A stretch of 49,363 nucleotides of DNA from Flavobacteriales bacterium UBA5081 (GCA_002415785.1 DIAJ01000016.1:1-49363), one strand, 5' to 3'. Positions 32,579 through 42,145 are shown, counted from the first letter of the stretch. Made by a program: numbers and translations. The notes: generated by a model from the sequence alone, not told the origin.

Positions 32579-33685
32579 TTACCTTCTTGTCTTCAACTCC
32601 GCAATGGAAGCTATTCTACTCTCTGCCAAAGCTAATGCAGCCTGATGAGTAGTAATATCATCCGTTTTTGCTTTTTTGAAAATATCCAAAGTTGTATTGT
32701 AAATATTTTCTGTCAGCTCCATCGCTCTTTCTTGAGAAATGCCTTCCACTTCGCGGTAAACGTTAATCAACCCACCTGCATTAATCAAGAAATCCGGAGC
32801 ATATAAAACATCGCGATTTTTCAACAACATGCCATGCTCTTTCTCATCTAAAAGCTGGTTATTTGCTGCTCCCGCAATAATGCTACACTTTAATCTGGCA
32901 ATCGTATCGTTATTTACCGTTGCTCCTAAAGCACAAGGAGCGTATATGTCCATATCTACATCGTAAATAGCATCACCTTCTACTACTTCAGTTCCGTATT
33001 TTTTTGCTACTTCCTGAACACGCTCTTTGTTAATATCGGAAATTGTCACTTTAGCACCTTCTTCAGTTAAATGTTTTACTAAAGTCTCGCCAACATGACC
33101 AACACCTTGAACAGTAACCTTCAATCCTTCAAGACTATCTTTGCCGAACTGCTCTTTAGCCGCTGCTTTCATTCCCATGTATACGCCATAAGCCGTTACC
33201 GGAGAAGGATCTCCACTACCGCCTAAAGTTATTGGCAAACCACTAACGTGATTGGTTTCCATATTAACGTACTCCATGTCCTTGGGACTAATTCCAACAT
33301 CTTCTGCAGTAATGTACTTGCCGCCTAAGCTGTCAACAAACTTCCCAAATCTTCTAAAAAGTGCTTCAGATTTTTGAGTGTATGAATCCCCGATAATTAC
33401 CGCTTTTCCACCACCAAGGTTTAAGCCACTAATCGAAGCTTTAAAGGTCATCCCGCGAGAAAGTCTCAACACGTCGTTTAATGCTTCCGTTTCATTTTTG
33501 TAGTTCCACATTCTAGTTCCGCCTAAAGCCGGTCCCAATGTAGTGTTGTGTATGGCAATAATGGCTTTTAAACCACTTGCTTTATCATGACAAAATACCA
33601 CTTGTTCGTGCTCATTTAATGCCATTTTTTCAATAACCGGATTCAAGTCTTGTGCAACTTCTTCCGGAGCAATTACCTCGTTCAT
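32579..33685 (-). CDS. leucine dehydrogenase (Glu/Leu/Phe/Val dehydrogenase family)
   Basis: 368 aa from the ATG at 33685, which gives the normal family length; a reading from 33820 adds 45 unrelated residues across the promoter. Motifs are ALGGTRMWNYKNE, ISGLNLGGGKAVIIGD with the catalytic lysine, and the Rossmann VQGVGHVGETLVKHL. It interconverts branched-chain amino acids and 2-oxo acids with NAD+, linking to the branched-chain-type E1 at the window end. A -7 element lies at 33763-33770. Confidence 0.92.
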   Translation of the reverse strand: MNEVIAPEEVAQDLNPVIEKMALNEHEQVVFCHDKASGLKAIIAIHNTTLGPALGGTRMWNYKNETEALNDVLRLSRGMTFKASISGLNLGGGKAVIIGDSYTQKSEALFRRFGKFVDSLGGKYITAEDVGISPKDMEYVNMETNHVSGLPITLGGSGDPSPVTAYGVYMGMKAAAKEQFGKDSLEGLKVTVQGVGHVGETLVKHLTEEGAKVTISDINKERVQEVAKKYGTEVVEGDAIYDVDMDIYAPCALGATVNNDTIARLKCSIIAGAANNQLLDEKEHGMLLKNRDVLYAPDFLINAGGLINVYREVEGISQERAMELTENIYNTTLDIFKKAKTDDITTHQAALALAESRIASIAELKTRR

Positions 33686-33723
33686 TCTCGTAGAAATAAT
33701 ATGTTTAACAAATAAGTTTATCC

Positions 33724-33770
33724 TATTTTTGCAAAGCCTTTTCGGCGCTCCTAAAAAGAGTGCAAAAGTA
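33724..33770. promoter_or_regulatory. two facing -7 elements between leucine dehydrogenase and ABC exporter genes
   Basis: Plus strand TATTTTTG (33724-33731) points at the ABC gene. Minus strand TACTTTTG (plus 33763-33770) points at the leucine dehydrogenase gene. Because they face each other, the two transcripts should overlap by about 20 nt at their 5' ends. Confidence 0.5.
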
Positions 33771-33810
33771 TCTATAAAAATTAAGTTTAAAAAGTCGGTC
33801 AAGCCCTTAA

Positions 33811-35640
33811 ATGAAATCACTAAAATACCTCAACAAATACCTTTGGAAGTATCGTTACAGACTCATTTTAGGGGTGTTATTTGTTGGAATATCGAACATT
33901 TTTGCCATTTATCCGGCTCAAGTAATCCGAGAAGCCTTTGATGCCGTAGCGCAATCCGACGAATTAAAATCCATAGCAGAAGCATCTGAAGCCATTGATA
34001 CCGAAGAAACTCCCGAAATAAGTTTCTTTACATCTTTTACCGAAAACATGAGTTTGGGAGAAGCACTTTTATTTTTTGCCGGCCTGGTTTTACTACTGGC
34101 TCTTTTACAGGGAATTTTTACGTTTTTTACCCGACAAACTATTATTATCATGTCGCGCTTAATTGAGTACGACCTGAAGAATGAAATCTATCAGCACTAC
34201 CAAGAGCTGAGCATGTCCTTTTACAAAAAGAACAACACCGGTGACATTATGAATCGCATTAGCGAAGATGTTACCCGAGTGCGAATGTATTTAGGACCGG
34301 GAATCATGTACACCATTAACCTTTTGGTGCGCTTTGCATTAGTTGTTGCCGTAATGGTGAGCATTGATTTAGAGCTCACGCTTTATGCCTTAGCTCCCCT
34401 GCCGGTTTTGTCGATTTTAATTTACTACATCAGCAATAAAATCAACTTAAAAAGCGAAGTAGTTCAGCGTCACTTGTCTCGATTGTCTACTTTTTCGCAA
34501 GAGAGCTTTTCCGGTATTCGAATCATTAAGTCGTTTGTGAAAGAAAAATACATGAATGAAAGCTTGGATAAAGAAGCTGAAGAATATAAATCCAAAAACC
34601 TAGACTTAGTTCGCTTAGAGGCCTTTTTTGCTCCGGTAATGATGATGCTTATTGGATTAAGTACTATACTTACAGTTTATATTGGTGGACTAAAAGCCAT
34701 TGAAGGAGAAATTTCATTAGGAAACATTGCCGAATTCATCATTTATGTCAACATGCTTACTTGGCCGGTAACTGCCTTGGGTTGGGTAACCTCCATTATT
34801 CAGCGTGCGGCAGCCTCTCAAGAGAGAGTAAATGAATTTCTTCAAACTAAACCCGACATTCAAAACCCCAGTGATGAACCTTTTGAGTTAAAGGGAAAAA
34901 TTACTTTTAAAGATGTTTCCTTTGTTTACCCTGAGTCGGGAACTTTGGCATTAGACAAAATTAGCTTTGAAGTAAAACCCGGAGAAACGCTTGCCATAAT
35001 TGGAAGAACAGGCGCCGGAAAATCGACAATTGCCGATTTAATTTGCAGACTTTTTGACGCCAACGAAGGGGAAGTTTTAATTGATGATAAAAACATAAAA
35101 GAGATTAACCTTAATGCTCTAAGAAGCGAAATTGGCTACGTACCACAAGAAGTTTTCTTATTTTCCGATAGCATTAGAAATAACATTTCCTTTGGCATTA
35201 CCGAAGAAGTTGTTCCCATTGAACGCATAGAGGAAGCAGCCAAAAAAGCAGTAATTCACCACAGCATCGCCGAATTCCCCAAAAAATACGATACGGAATT
35301 AGGTGAAAGAGGAATAACCCTTTCAGGAGGTCAAAAACAGCGTATTTCCATTGCTCGTGCCATTATCGATGAACCTCATATTCTCATTTTCGACGATTGT
35401 CTTTCTGCGGTAGACACTGAAACAGAAGAAAAAATTCTAAACAACTTAAAGCCACTAATGAAGCAAAGGAGCACAGTTATTATCTCTCATCGTATTTCCT
35501 CTGTGCAGCATGCCGATCAAATATTAGTTTTAGAAGAAGGTCGCTTGATTGAAAAAGGCAAGCACAACGAATTGATTGAGCAAAAAGGCGTTTACTACGA
35601 AACTTATCAGAAGCAATTGTTGGAGGATGAGGAGGCTTAG
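33811..35640 (+). CDS. ABC exporter half-transporter with degenerate catalytic residue
   Basis: 609 aa: six-span ABC_membrane domain (about 15-345) with a long acidic loop near 50-75, then an ATPase domain. Walker A is GRTGAGKST and the signature is LSGGQKQRIS. The Walker B region reads ILIFDDCLSAVD, so Asp529 stands where most exporters have the catalytic Glu. This matches degenerate-site subunits of heterodimeric exporters (TM287/BmrC/MdlA type), which need a partner; none is adjacent. The substrate is unknown. Confidence 0.88.
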   Translation: MKSLKYLNKYLWKYRYRLILGVLFVGISNIFAIYPAQVIREAFDAVAQSDELKSIAEASEAIDTEETPEISFFTSFTENMSLGEALLFFAGLVLLLALLQGIFTFFTRQTIIIMSRLIEYDLKNEIYQHYQELSMSFYKKNNTGDIMNRISEDVTRVRMYLGPGIMYTINLLVRFALVVAVMVSIDLELTLYALAPLPVLSILIYYISNKINLKSEVVQRHLSRLSTFSQESFSGIRIIKSFVKEKYMNESLDKEAEEYKSKNLDLVRLEAFFAPVMMMLIGLSTILTVYIGGLKAIEGEISLGNIAEFIIYVNMLTWPVTALGWVTSIIQRAAASQERVNEFLQTKPDIQNPSDEPFELKGKITFKDVSFVYPESGTLALDKISFEVKPGETLAIIGRTGAGKSTIADLICRLFDANEGEVLIDDKNIKEINLNALRSEIGYVPQEVFLFSDSIRNNISFGITEEVVPIERIEEAAKKAVIHHSIAEFPKKYDTELGERGITLSGGQKQRISIARAIIDEPHILIFDDCLSAVDTETEEKILNNLKPLMKQRSTVIISHRISSVQHADQILVLEEGRLIEKGKHNELIEQKGVYYETYQKQLLEDEEA

Positions 35641-35838
35641 TTTCAGTCAAACTTTTGCCTTTTATTTATAATTTATTCAAAATAAAAATGTTAAAAATCT
35701 TGCATTCTACTTAACATTTTTTATAACTTAGCCTTTGTTGGAAAATTATTGAAGCGCATTAACGTATTTTTCTTCATTGAATAGTAAAAAGCTCAAAACG
35801 GTTTTGATTATTTTCTAGCATTAACTAAACCACCATTT

Positions 35839-36759
35839 ATGAAAAAAACACTACTCATTTTATCGTTTTTAATTTGTTCATTTTCATTTAGTCAAACATA
35901 CAATGGCTATGTGCCTTTCCCGACAAAAGATGCCTATTGGTTAGAACACAGTGAAAATGTGTCACAACATTTACCTGATAAATGTATTGACTACGAATAT
36001 CGTTTTGCAGGTGATACAGTAATCTCACCCTTCCAATATTCAGTTATTGAAAGAACAGAAATAGATCAGACGACTCCAAATGGTTGTGGCCCTCCTTGGA
36101 ACGCCCAAATTTCAATCTCTACATTTGGTTACCTTCGAAATGACAGTGCTAATAAAAAAGTTTGGTTAAGGTTTCCAAATAGCAATCAAGATACTCTATT
36201 CTATGACTTCGATTTTAATATTGGAGATACTATTAGAAATGGGGATTTTTATATGAGTCCACCATTTAACCAAGTTGTTGATTCAGTAGATACAGTATAT
36301 TTGGGTGGACATTACAGAAGAAAGCTTTATTATAGTAATCCTTGTGGATCGCCTGGGGAATATGATTTTATTATTGAAGGAGTAGGCGCGAAAACAGGAT
36401 TTTCTTTTAATAGTAGTTGTGGTTTAGCAGGGACAATTAATTCATTAATCTGTATGGGAGATAGCTTAGGTGGTATTTATCCTGATTCAACTACTTGTAA
36501 CCTAATAACAAGTATCAGTAAGAAAACCAAAGTAAAAAGTGAGATACAACTCTCCCCCAACCCCACAAACGGAATATTAAAACTACAAACGCAAGCACAA
36601 GTTCAAAGCATTGAAGTCTACAACTTACAAGGACAAAAAGTACAGGAAATTTCTCCCAAAGAAAGAAGATGGGAACTACCCGAACAAAGTGGATTGTATT
36701 TGATTAGAATACAAGATAAGAAAGGTAATGTTTATACAGAGAAAATTATTAAAAATTAG
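35839..36759 (+). CDS. T9SS-sorted secreted protein of unknown function
   Basis: 306 aa. A signal peptide (1-18, MKKTLLILSFLICSFSFS) precedes a Cys-containing beta-rich domain of about 210 residues with DYEYRFAGDTVISPFQYSVI and FDFNIGDTIRNGDF. The C-terminal T9SS type A domain carries SPNPTNGILKLQ, QSIEVYNLQGQKV and SGLYLIRIQDK. It is therefore exported and probably anchored at the surface. I recognise no enzymatic motif. It is monocistronic, followed by a hairpin. Confidence 0.85.
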   Translation: MKKTLLILSFLICSFSFSQTYNGYVPFPTKDAYWLEHSENVSQHLPDKCIDYEYRFAGDTVISPFQYSVIERTEIDQTTPNGCGPPWNAQISISTFGYLRNDSANKKVWLRFPNSNQDTLFYDFDFNIGDTIRNGDFYMSPPFNQVVDSVDTVYLGGHYRRKLYYSNPCGSPGEYDFIIEGVGAKTGFSFNSSCGLAGTINSLICMGDSLGGIYPDSTTCNLITSISKKTKVKSEIQLSPNPTNGILKLQTQAQVQSIEVYNLQGQKVQEISPKERRWELPEQSGLYLIRIQDKKGNVYTEKIIKN

Positions 36760-36764
36760 AGCCC

Positions 36765-36790
36765 CCTTCAAGGTTTTGAAAGCTTGAAGG
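36765..36790. repeat. palindromic hairpin CCTTCAAG/CTTGAAGG
   Basis: An 8-bp stem (36765-36772 with 36783-36790) plus three inner T-A pairs lies 6 nt after the T9SS gene stop. The following bases are T-rich but not a clean U-run. It could end the transcript or be a dispersed intergenic palindrome. Confidence 0.5.
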
Positions 36791-36855
36791 TCTGTATTGT
36801 TTTACCAAAAAATTTTTTTAAAGACTACTTCGCCGCAGATAAAATATATTTTAGT

Positions 36856-36863
36856 TAGATTTG
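36856..36863 (+). promoter_or_regulatory. -7 element of the PUR-alpha gene
   Basis: TAGATTTG matches TAnnTTTG, 46 nt before the ATG at 36909. Confidence 0.5.
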
Positions 36864-36908
36864 TTGGGAAACATAAAACAAACCCATTTGATAAAAAACT
36901 ACTGACTG

Positions 36909-37328
36909 ATGGAGGAGAGTGAGAAAGGAAATGCTAAGCGAAGAGATGACATTTATTCTAAATCGCTTAGAGCAGGTAATAGAACTTATTTTTTTGATGT
37001 AAAATCCACTAAATCAGAGGAACTTTACTTAACCATTACCGAAAGCAAAAGACGCTTTAACAATGACAATGGCAAGTTCTTTTACGAAAAACACAAACTA
37101 TTTTTATACCCTGAAGATTTTGCCAGCTTCAAAGAGTTTTTTGAAGAAACACTAGAGAAAATCTACGAAATGAACGATGGAAAGGAAATTATTCCTCGTG
37201 AAGAGCTAGAAGCACAGCGCAAAGAGGATGATGAAAGTCATGATGATGATGACAAGGATTCTTCTTCAAGTAATTTCTCTGATGTAAATTTTGACGATTT
37301 AGGAAGTGAAGATAAAGCGAAAGATTAA
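36909..37328 (+). CDS. PUR-alpha-like DUF3276 nucleic-acid-binding protein
   Basis: 139 aa. The PUR/DUF3276 domain (about 12-100) has DIYSKSLRAGNRTYFFDVKS and ESKRRFNNDNGKFFYEKHKL. A very acidic tail follows (DDDDKDSSSSN). Bacterial PUR proteins bind single-stranded DNA or RNA. It is monocistronic with its own terminator and faces hutH. Confidence 0.92.
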   Translation: MEESEKGNAKRRDDIYSKSLRAGNRTYFFDVKSTKSEELYLTITESKRRFNNDNGKFFYEKHKLFLYPEDFASFKEFFEETLEKIYEMNDGKEIIPREELEAQRKEDDESHDDDDKDSSSSNFSDVNFDDLGSEDKAKD

Positions 37329-37343
37329 CCCTTTCGCTTTTTT
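37314..37343 (+). terminator. intrinsic terminator of the PUR-alpha gene
   Basis: AAAGCGAAAG (37314-37323) pairs with CTTTCGCTTT (37331-37340) over 10 bp with a 7-nt loop, followed by more T. The stem overlaps the stop codon of the gene. Being symmetric, it may also serve the convergent hutH. Confidence 0.8.
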
Positions 37344-37355
37344 ATTTTCTACTTT

Positions 37356-38843
37356 TTAAATTTTCGTTTCATTCACAAACGCCCTTGCCTTTTGCATGAG
37401 CAAGTACATTACTTGGTCTTCAGCAACAAATGCAACCTCTTTTCTGAACTGATCAATCACTTTTTTAATACTTGGAGAAGTTTTGTATTGCCTAAAGTGC
37501 AATGCCTGACAAGCAGTTAGCCATTCAACGCCTAATACCTTTTCGTAGTTTTCTAAAACTCGATAGAGCTTAGTAGCTGCATTGGCTCCCATACTCACAT
37601 GATCTTCCTGACCGTTTGATGAATCGATACTATCTACTGATGCTGGAGCAGCCAACTGTTTATTTTGACTAACTGCTGAAGCAGCTGCATATTGAACAAT
37701 CATAAAGCCCGAATTTAAACCGGGATTATCCACCAAAAAAGCCGGTAAACCTCGCTCTCCGCTGACTAACTTATAAGTTCTACGTTCAGATATTGAAGCT
37801 ATTTCAGCAATGGCAATTGCCAAGTAATCAAGTACAAGAGCCAATGGTTGTCCGTGAAAGTTGCCTCCCGACAATACTTCATCGGCTTCTTCAAAAACGG
37901 TGGGGTTATCTGTAACAGCATTAATTTCCGTTTCAACAACTTGACGCGCATAATTGACCGTATCTTTTGTAGCTCCATGAACTTGTGGTGTACATCGCAA
38001 ACAATAAGGATCTTGAACAGACTGCTTTTTCTGTTCGGCAATTTCGCTTCCTTCTAAGTGCTTGCGAATAGCTTCAGCAGTCTCTATTTGCCCTTTGTGT
38101 GGACGAATTTTATGGAGTAATTCATTGTAAGGGGAAACTCTTCCATCAAATGCATCAATTGAAGCAGCTGCTGTAAAATCGCTCCACTTTAACAAATGTT
38201 TTAATCGAATTAAAATATGCGTAGCATAAGCACTCATAAATTGTGTCCCATTCAGCAGTGCCAAACCTTCTTTCGACATCAACTCAATAGGCTCCCAATT
38301 CATTTTAGCATGAAGTGCTTTGGCACTCATTCGTTCTCCATTATACTCTACCTCTCCTTCGCCAATTAAAGGCAAAGACAAATGTGCCAAAGGCGCTAAA
38401 TCACCCGAAGCTCCAAGACTACCTTGCTCATAAACAACAGGGTAAACACCTTCATTGTAAAAGTCGACAAGGCGGTTAACAGTAGCCAATTGAACTCCGG
38501 AATGTCCTTGAGAAAGTCCTTGAATTTTTAATAATAAAATAAGGCGAACAATTTCCTTTGGAACCTCAGCGCCCATTCCGCAAGCATGAGAAGTAACTAG
38601 GTTTCGTTGAAGTTGTTTTAAGTCTTCCTTGGAAATTTCTGTATTACACAAAGAACCAAAGCCGGTATTTATTCCATAAATCGGCTCAGTTGCTTTTTCA
38701 ATTTTTTTATCTAAATAGTTTCGGCAATCGACAATCGCTTTTTCTGCCTCTTTGCTCAACTTAAGTTGAAGCTTATTTTCTACAATCCGTCCAACTTCAT
38801 TTAAACTCAAAAAATTCCGACTGATGTAATGAAACTCCTCCAT
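37356..38843 (-). CDS. hutH: histidine ammonia-lyase
   Basis: 495 aa. The MIO-forming triad Ala145-Ser146-Gly147 lies in GSLGASGDLAPLAHLSLPL. Further family motifs are YGINTGFGSLCN and KDTVNYARQVVETEINAVTD. It deaminates histidine to urocanate. No hutU, hutI or hutG is adjacent; instead it follows hisS by 5 nt, so histidine use and histidyl-tRNA charging are transcriptionally linked. The alternative, a tyrosine or phenylalanine lyase of the same family, is less likely. Confidence 0.9.
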   Translation of the reverse strand: MEEFHYISRNFLSLNEVGRIVENKLQLKLSKEAEKAIVDCRNYLDKKIEKATEPIYGINTGFGSLCNTEISKEDLKQLQRNLVTSHACGMGAEVPKEIVRLILLLKIQGLSQGHSGVQLATVNRLVDFYNEGVYPVVYEQGSLGASGDLAPLAHLSLPLIGEGEVEYNGERMSAKALHAKMNWEPIELMSKEGLALLNGTQFMSAYATHILIRLKHLLKWSDFTAAASIDAFDGRVSPYNELLHKIRPHKGQIETAEAIRKHLEGSEIAEQKKQSVQDPYCLRCTPQVHGATKDTVNYARQVVETEINAVTDNPTVFEEADEVLSGGNFHGQPLALVLDYLAIAIAEIASISERRTYKLVSGERGLPAFLVDNPGLNSGFMIVQYAAASAVSQNKQLAAPASVDSIDSSNGQEDHVSMGANAATKLYRVLENYEKVLGVEWLTACQALHFRQYKTSPSIKKVIDQFRKEVAFVAEDQVMYLLMQKARAFVNETKI

Positions 38844-38848
38844 AATAT

Positions 38849-40216
38849 CTAACTTATTCTTTCGATTAATTCATTAAAATTGACCTTCTCTTGCTCACCG
38901 CTTTGCATGTTTTTAAAGCTAAGCCTTCCGCTTTTCATTTCCTCCTCTCCTACTACCACTACATAGGGAATGTTCTTTTGGTCGGCGTACTTCATTTGCT
39001 TTTTCATTTTTGCCGCTTCAGGATAAATTTCTGCTCTTATGCCTTTTTCTCTTGCTTTTTGCAGAAGCGGTAAAACATAAGCTTCCTCTTTATGTCCGAA
39101 GTTTACAAAAAACAGTTGAGTGCCTTGAGAAAGTTTGGTAGGGAAAAGTTTTAGCTCTTCCATTACATCGTAAATACGATCGGCACCAAAAGAAATTCCA
39201 ACACCGGAAAGATTTGGCAAACCAAAAATGCCCGTTAAATCGGCATAGCGGCCACCACCGCAAATACTTCCCATTTTCACTTCATTGGAAACTACTTCAA
39301 AAATAGCTCCGGTATAGTAATCCAATCCACGAGCTAAAGTAACGTCCACTTCTACTTTGGCTTTATTCAGTGACCAAAAACCAATCACTTCAAGAATTTT
39401 TTCAATTTCTACAATGCCTTCTAAGCCCACTTCTGAGTTTTGAAGGTAATTTCTTAAGCGTTGGAGTACTTCTTTATTATCACCTTTTAACTCAAATAAT
39501 GGCTGAATTTGTTCAATTTCTTTATTGGTTAAGCCTTTTTGAAGAAGTTCTTCGTTTACTTTATCACGACCAATTTTCTCTAACTTATCAATAGCAATGG
39601 TAATGTCAACAATCTTTTCAGGTCTGCCAATTACTTCGGCTATACCACTTAAGACTTTACGATTATTCATTTTAATAGAAAAATCCTGCATTCCAAGATT
39701 CGTCAATACTTCATCGAAAATCTTGATTAACTCCACCTCGTTTAATAAAGAATCAGAGCCAATGATGTCGGCATCGCATTGGTAGAACTCGCGGTAACGC
39801 CCCTTCTGCGGACGGTCGGCGCGCCAAACCGGCTGAATTTGGAAGCGCTTAAATGGGAAAGTAATTTCATTTTGGTGCTGCACCACATAACGAGCAAAAG
39901 GAACAGTTAAGTCGTATCGAAGGGCTTTCTCAGAAACCAATGGTGTAATGTTCTCTAGATTTCTATTCTTTAAAGAGACGTCTTCCACCTTTTTCAAATA
40001 ATCACCCGAATTCAAAACACTAAAAATCAAACGATCGCCTTCCTCTCCATACTTCCCGGTCAAGGTTTCACGGTTCTCCATGGCAGGCGTTTCAATTTGC
40101 TCAAAACCGTAAAGCTGAAAAGTTCGCTTAATGGTATCGAAAATGTAATTCCGCTTTGCCATTACTTCCGGAGAAAAATCTCGCATTCCTTTAGGTATTC
40201 CTACTTTGCTCATAAA
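38849..40216 (-). CDS. hisS: histidyl-tRNA synthetase
   Basis: 455 aa from the ATG at 40216 (MSKVGIPKGMRDFSPEV), the family start; the in-frame ATG at 40240 adds 8 residues. Class II motifs are visible: FQIQPVWRADRPQKGRYREF (motif 2), the histidine A region ARGLDYYTGAIFEV, and GVGISFGADRIYDVM (motif 3). A C-terminal anticodon-binding domain follows. It charges tRNA-His and is upstream of hutH. Confidence 0.95.
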   Translation of the reverse strand, partial: FMSKVGIPKGMRDFSPEVMAKRNYIFDTIKRTFQLYGFEQIETPAMENRETLTGKYGEEGDRLIFSVLNSGDYLKKVEDVSLKNRNLENITPLVSEKALRYDLTVPFARYVVQHQNEITFPFKRFQIQPVWRADRPQKGRYREFYQCDADIIGSDSLLNEVELIKIFDEVLTNLGMQDFSIKMNNRKVLSGIAEVIGRPEKIVDITIAIDKLEKIGRDKVNEELLQKGLTNKEIEQIQPLFELKGDNKEVLQRLRNYLQNSEVGLEGIVEIEKILEVIGFWSLNKAKVEVDVTLARGLDYYTGAIFEVVSNEVKMGSICGGGRYADLTGIFGLPNLSGVGISFGADRIYDVMEELKLFPTKLSQGTQLFFVNFGHKEEAYVLPLLQKAREKGIRAEIYPEAAKMKKQMKYADQKNIPYVVVVGEEEMKSGRLSFKNMQSGEQEKVNFNELIERIS

Positions 40217-40367
40217 TTTTTTTCGAATGTCAAGTTTCAAATTTCAAATGTCTTTATTTATCTGATAAAAGATTAAAGTCAAAAGATAAAGGACTACTTC
40301 TTAGTTCTAAAATCTTGTCTCTTGCGTCTTGTTTCTCGACTCTTAATTCCCAATTCTTAATTAAAAA
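40217..40367. repeat. low-complexity spacer with shared 13-mer
   Basis: This is gene-free and rich in imperfect repeats of a CTTGTCTCTTG-like word, with copies near 40313-40340. The 13-mer TCTTGTCTCTTGC (40313-40325) is identical to 122-134. It looks like a dispersed intergenic repeat; no promoter of clear quality was found. Confidence 0.35.
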
Positions 40368-42050
40368 TTACTTTACTAGCTTCCTATACTTAAACTTCTG
40401 CGGTTCATCGCCCAATCGTTTTCTTCTATTTTCTTCGTACTCACTAAATCCACCTTCAAAGAAATAGACTTGAGCATCGCCTTCAAAAGCCAAAATGTGC
40501 GTACAAATGCGATCTAAAAACCAACGGTCGTGAGAAATAACTACAGCACAACCGGCAAAGTTTTCAATACCTTCCTCCAAGGCACGCAAAGTATTTACGT
40601 CAATATCGTTAGTCGGCTCATCGAGCAATAGAACGTTTGCCTCAGTTTTTAGCGTCATTGCAAGGTGCAAGCGGTTTCTTTCTCCTCCGGAAAGTACACC
40701 AACTTTCTTGTTTTGATCGCCACCGTTAAAATTAAAGCGAGACAAATAAGCTCTGGAGTTAACCACCTTTCCACCAATGTCCATTTGATCACTTCCCCCT
40801 GAAACCACTTCGTAAACAGTTTTTTCGGGATCTAAATCAGCATGTGCTTGATCTACATAGCCAATCTCAACGGTATCGCCTACCTTAAACTCACCTTTAT
40901 CAGGAGTTTCTTCTCCCATAATCATTTTAAACAAAGTAGTTTTTCCGGCGCCATTCGGACCAATTACCCCAACAATTCCGGCAGGTGGTAACTTAAAGTT
41001 CAAATCTTCATAAAGTAAACGGTCTCCATAACCTTTAGCAACGCCAATAGCTTCAATCACTTCATTTCCTAGGCGCGGACCGCTTGGAATTGGAATCTCT
41101 AGGTTTTGAATTTGCTCTTTTCCTTCTTCACTTAGCATTTTTTCGTAATTACTCAAACGAGCTTTAGACTTGCTTCGCTTAGCCTTTGGATTCATGCGCG
41201 ACCACTCTAATTCTTTCTCTAAGTTTTTACGACGCTTACTTTCTTGTTTTTCCTCCTGCTTTAAACGCTTAGATTTTTGCTCTAACCAAGAAGTATAATT
41301 TCCTTGAAACGGAATTCCTTCTCCGCGATCTAACTCAAGAATCCAGCCGGCAACATTATCTAAGAAGTAACGGTCGTGAGTTACTGCAATTACAGTTCCT
41401 TTATACTGCTGCAAATGTCTTTCTAACCAAAAAACCGATTCTGCATCTAAGTGGTTGGTAGGCTCATCAAGTAAAAGAATGTCCGGCTCTTTTAACAACA
41501 ATCTACACAAAGCAACTCTACGGCGCTCACCTCCGGAAAGGTTTTCAACCTTAGCTTCAGGGTCAGGACAACGCAATGCATCCATCGCTCGATTGAGCTT
41601 AGTGTCTAACTCCCAAGCATCCAAAGCGTCAATTTTTTCTTGCAATTTTGCCTGCTCCTGCATAAGCTGTTCCATTTTATTGCCATCGGCCAACACATCC
41701 GGATCGGCAAACTTTTCGTTTACTGCTTCATAAGCTTTTAATACTTCAACGGTTTCTGCAGCACCTTCTTCCACAATCTCCCGAACTGTTTTATTGGGAT
41801 CTAATTGCGGTTCTTGCGGAAGCATACCCACGGAATAACCCTCAGAAAAAACAACGTCGCCCTGATAAGAGTCTTCCTCTCCGGCAATAATTTTCATTAA
41901 GGTTGATTTTCCCGAACCATTTAGTCCAATGATTCCAATTTTTGCTCCGTAGAAAAAGGAAAGGTAAATATTTTTTAATATTTGTTTACCTGAAGGCAAT
42001 GTCTTTGAGACATTTACCATTGAAAAAATAACTTTTTTATCGTCTGACAT
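40368..42050 (-). CDS. ettA: ABC-F protein EttA (energy-dependent translational throttle)
   Basis: 560 aa with two ABC domains. Walker A motifs are GLNGSGKST and GPNGAGKTT, and the Walker B motifs LLLDEPTNHLD and LLLDEPTNDID are intact. The linker of about 80 residues (ELEWSRMNPKAKRSKSKARL) matches the EttA P-site tRNA interaction motif. There are no membrane domains. It gates the ribosome's first elongation cycles according to ATP/ADP. Confidence 0.93.
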   Translation of the reverse strand: MSDDKKVIFSMVNVSKTLPSGKQILKNIYLSFFYGAKIGIIGLNGSGKSTLMKIIAGEEDSYQGDVVFSEGYSVGMLPQEPQLDPNKTVREIVEEGAAETVEVLKAYEAVNEKFADPDVLADGNKMEQLMQEQAKLQEKIDALDAWELDTKLNRAMDALRCPDPEAKVENLSGGERRRVALCRLLLKEPDILLLDEPTNHLDAESVFWLERHLQQYKGTVIAVTHDRYFLDNVAGWILELDRGEGIPFQGNYTSWLEQKSKRLKQEEKQESKRRKNLEKELEWSRMNPKAKRSKSKARLSNYEKMLSEEGKEQIQNLEIPIPSGPRLGNEVIEAIGVAKGYGDRLLYEDLNFKLPPAGIVGVIGPNGAGKTTLFKMIMGEETPDKGEFKVGDTVEIGYVDQAHADLDPEKTVYEVVSGGSDQMDIGGKVVNSRAYLSRFNFNGGDQNKKVGVLSGGERNRLHLAMTLKTEANVLLLDEPTNDIDVNTLRALEEGIENFAGCAVVISHDRWFLDRICTHILAFEGDAQVYFFEGGFSEYEENRRKRLGDEPQKFKYRKLVK

Positions 42051-42145
42051 CTATCTTTAATTTTACAGCAACAAAATTGTGCATTTTAAGCCTAATTGGC
42101 ATAATGAATTTGAAATAATCTTATTCACAAATTAAACCCAAAAAG

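Noticed and set aside
33686..33820. N-terminal extension of leucine dehydrogenase to 33820
   Set aside because: It adds 45 residues unlike the family and crosses the predicted promoter and the divergent gene start.
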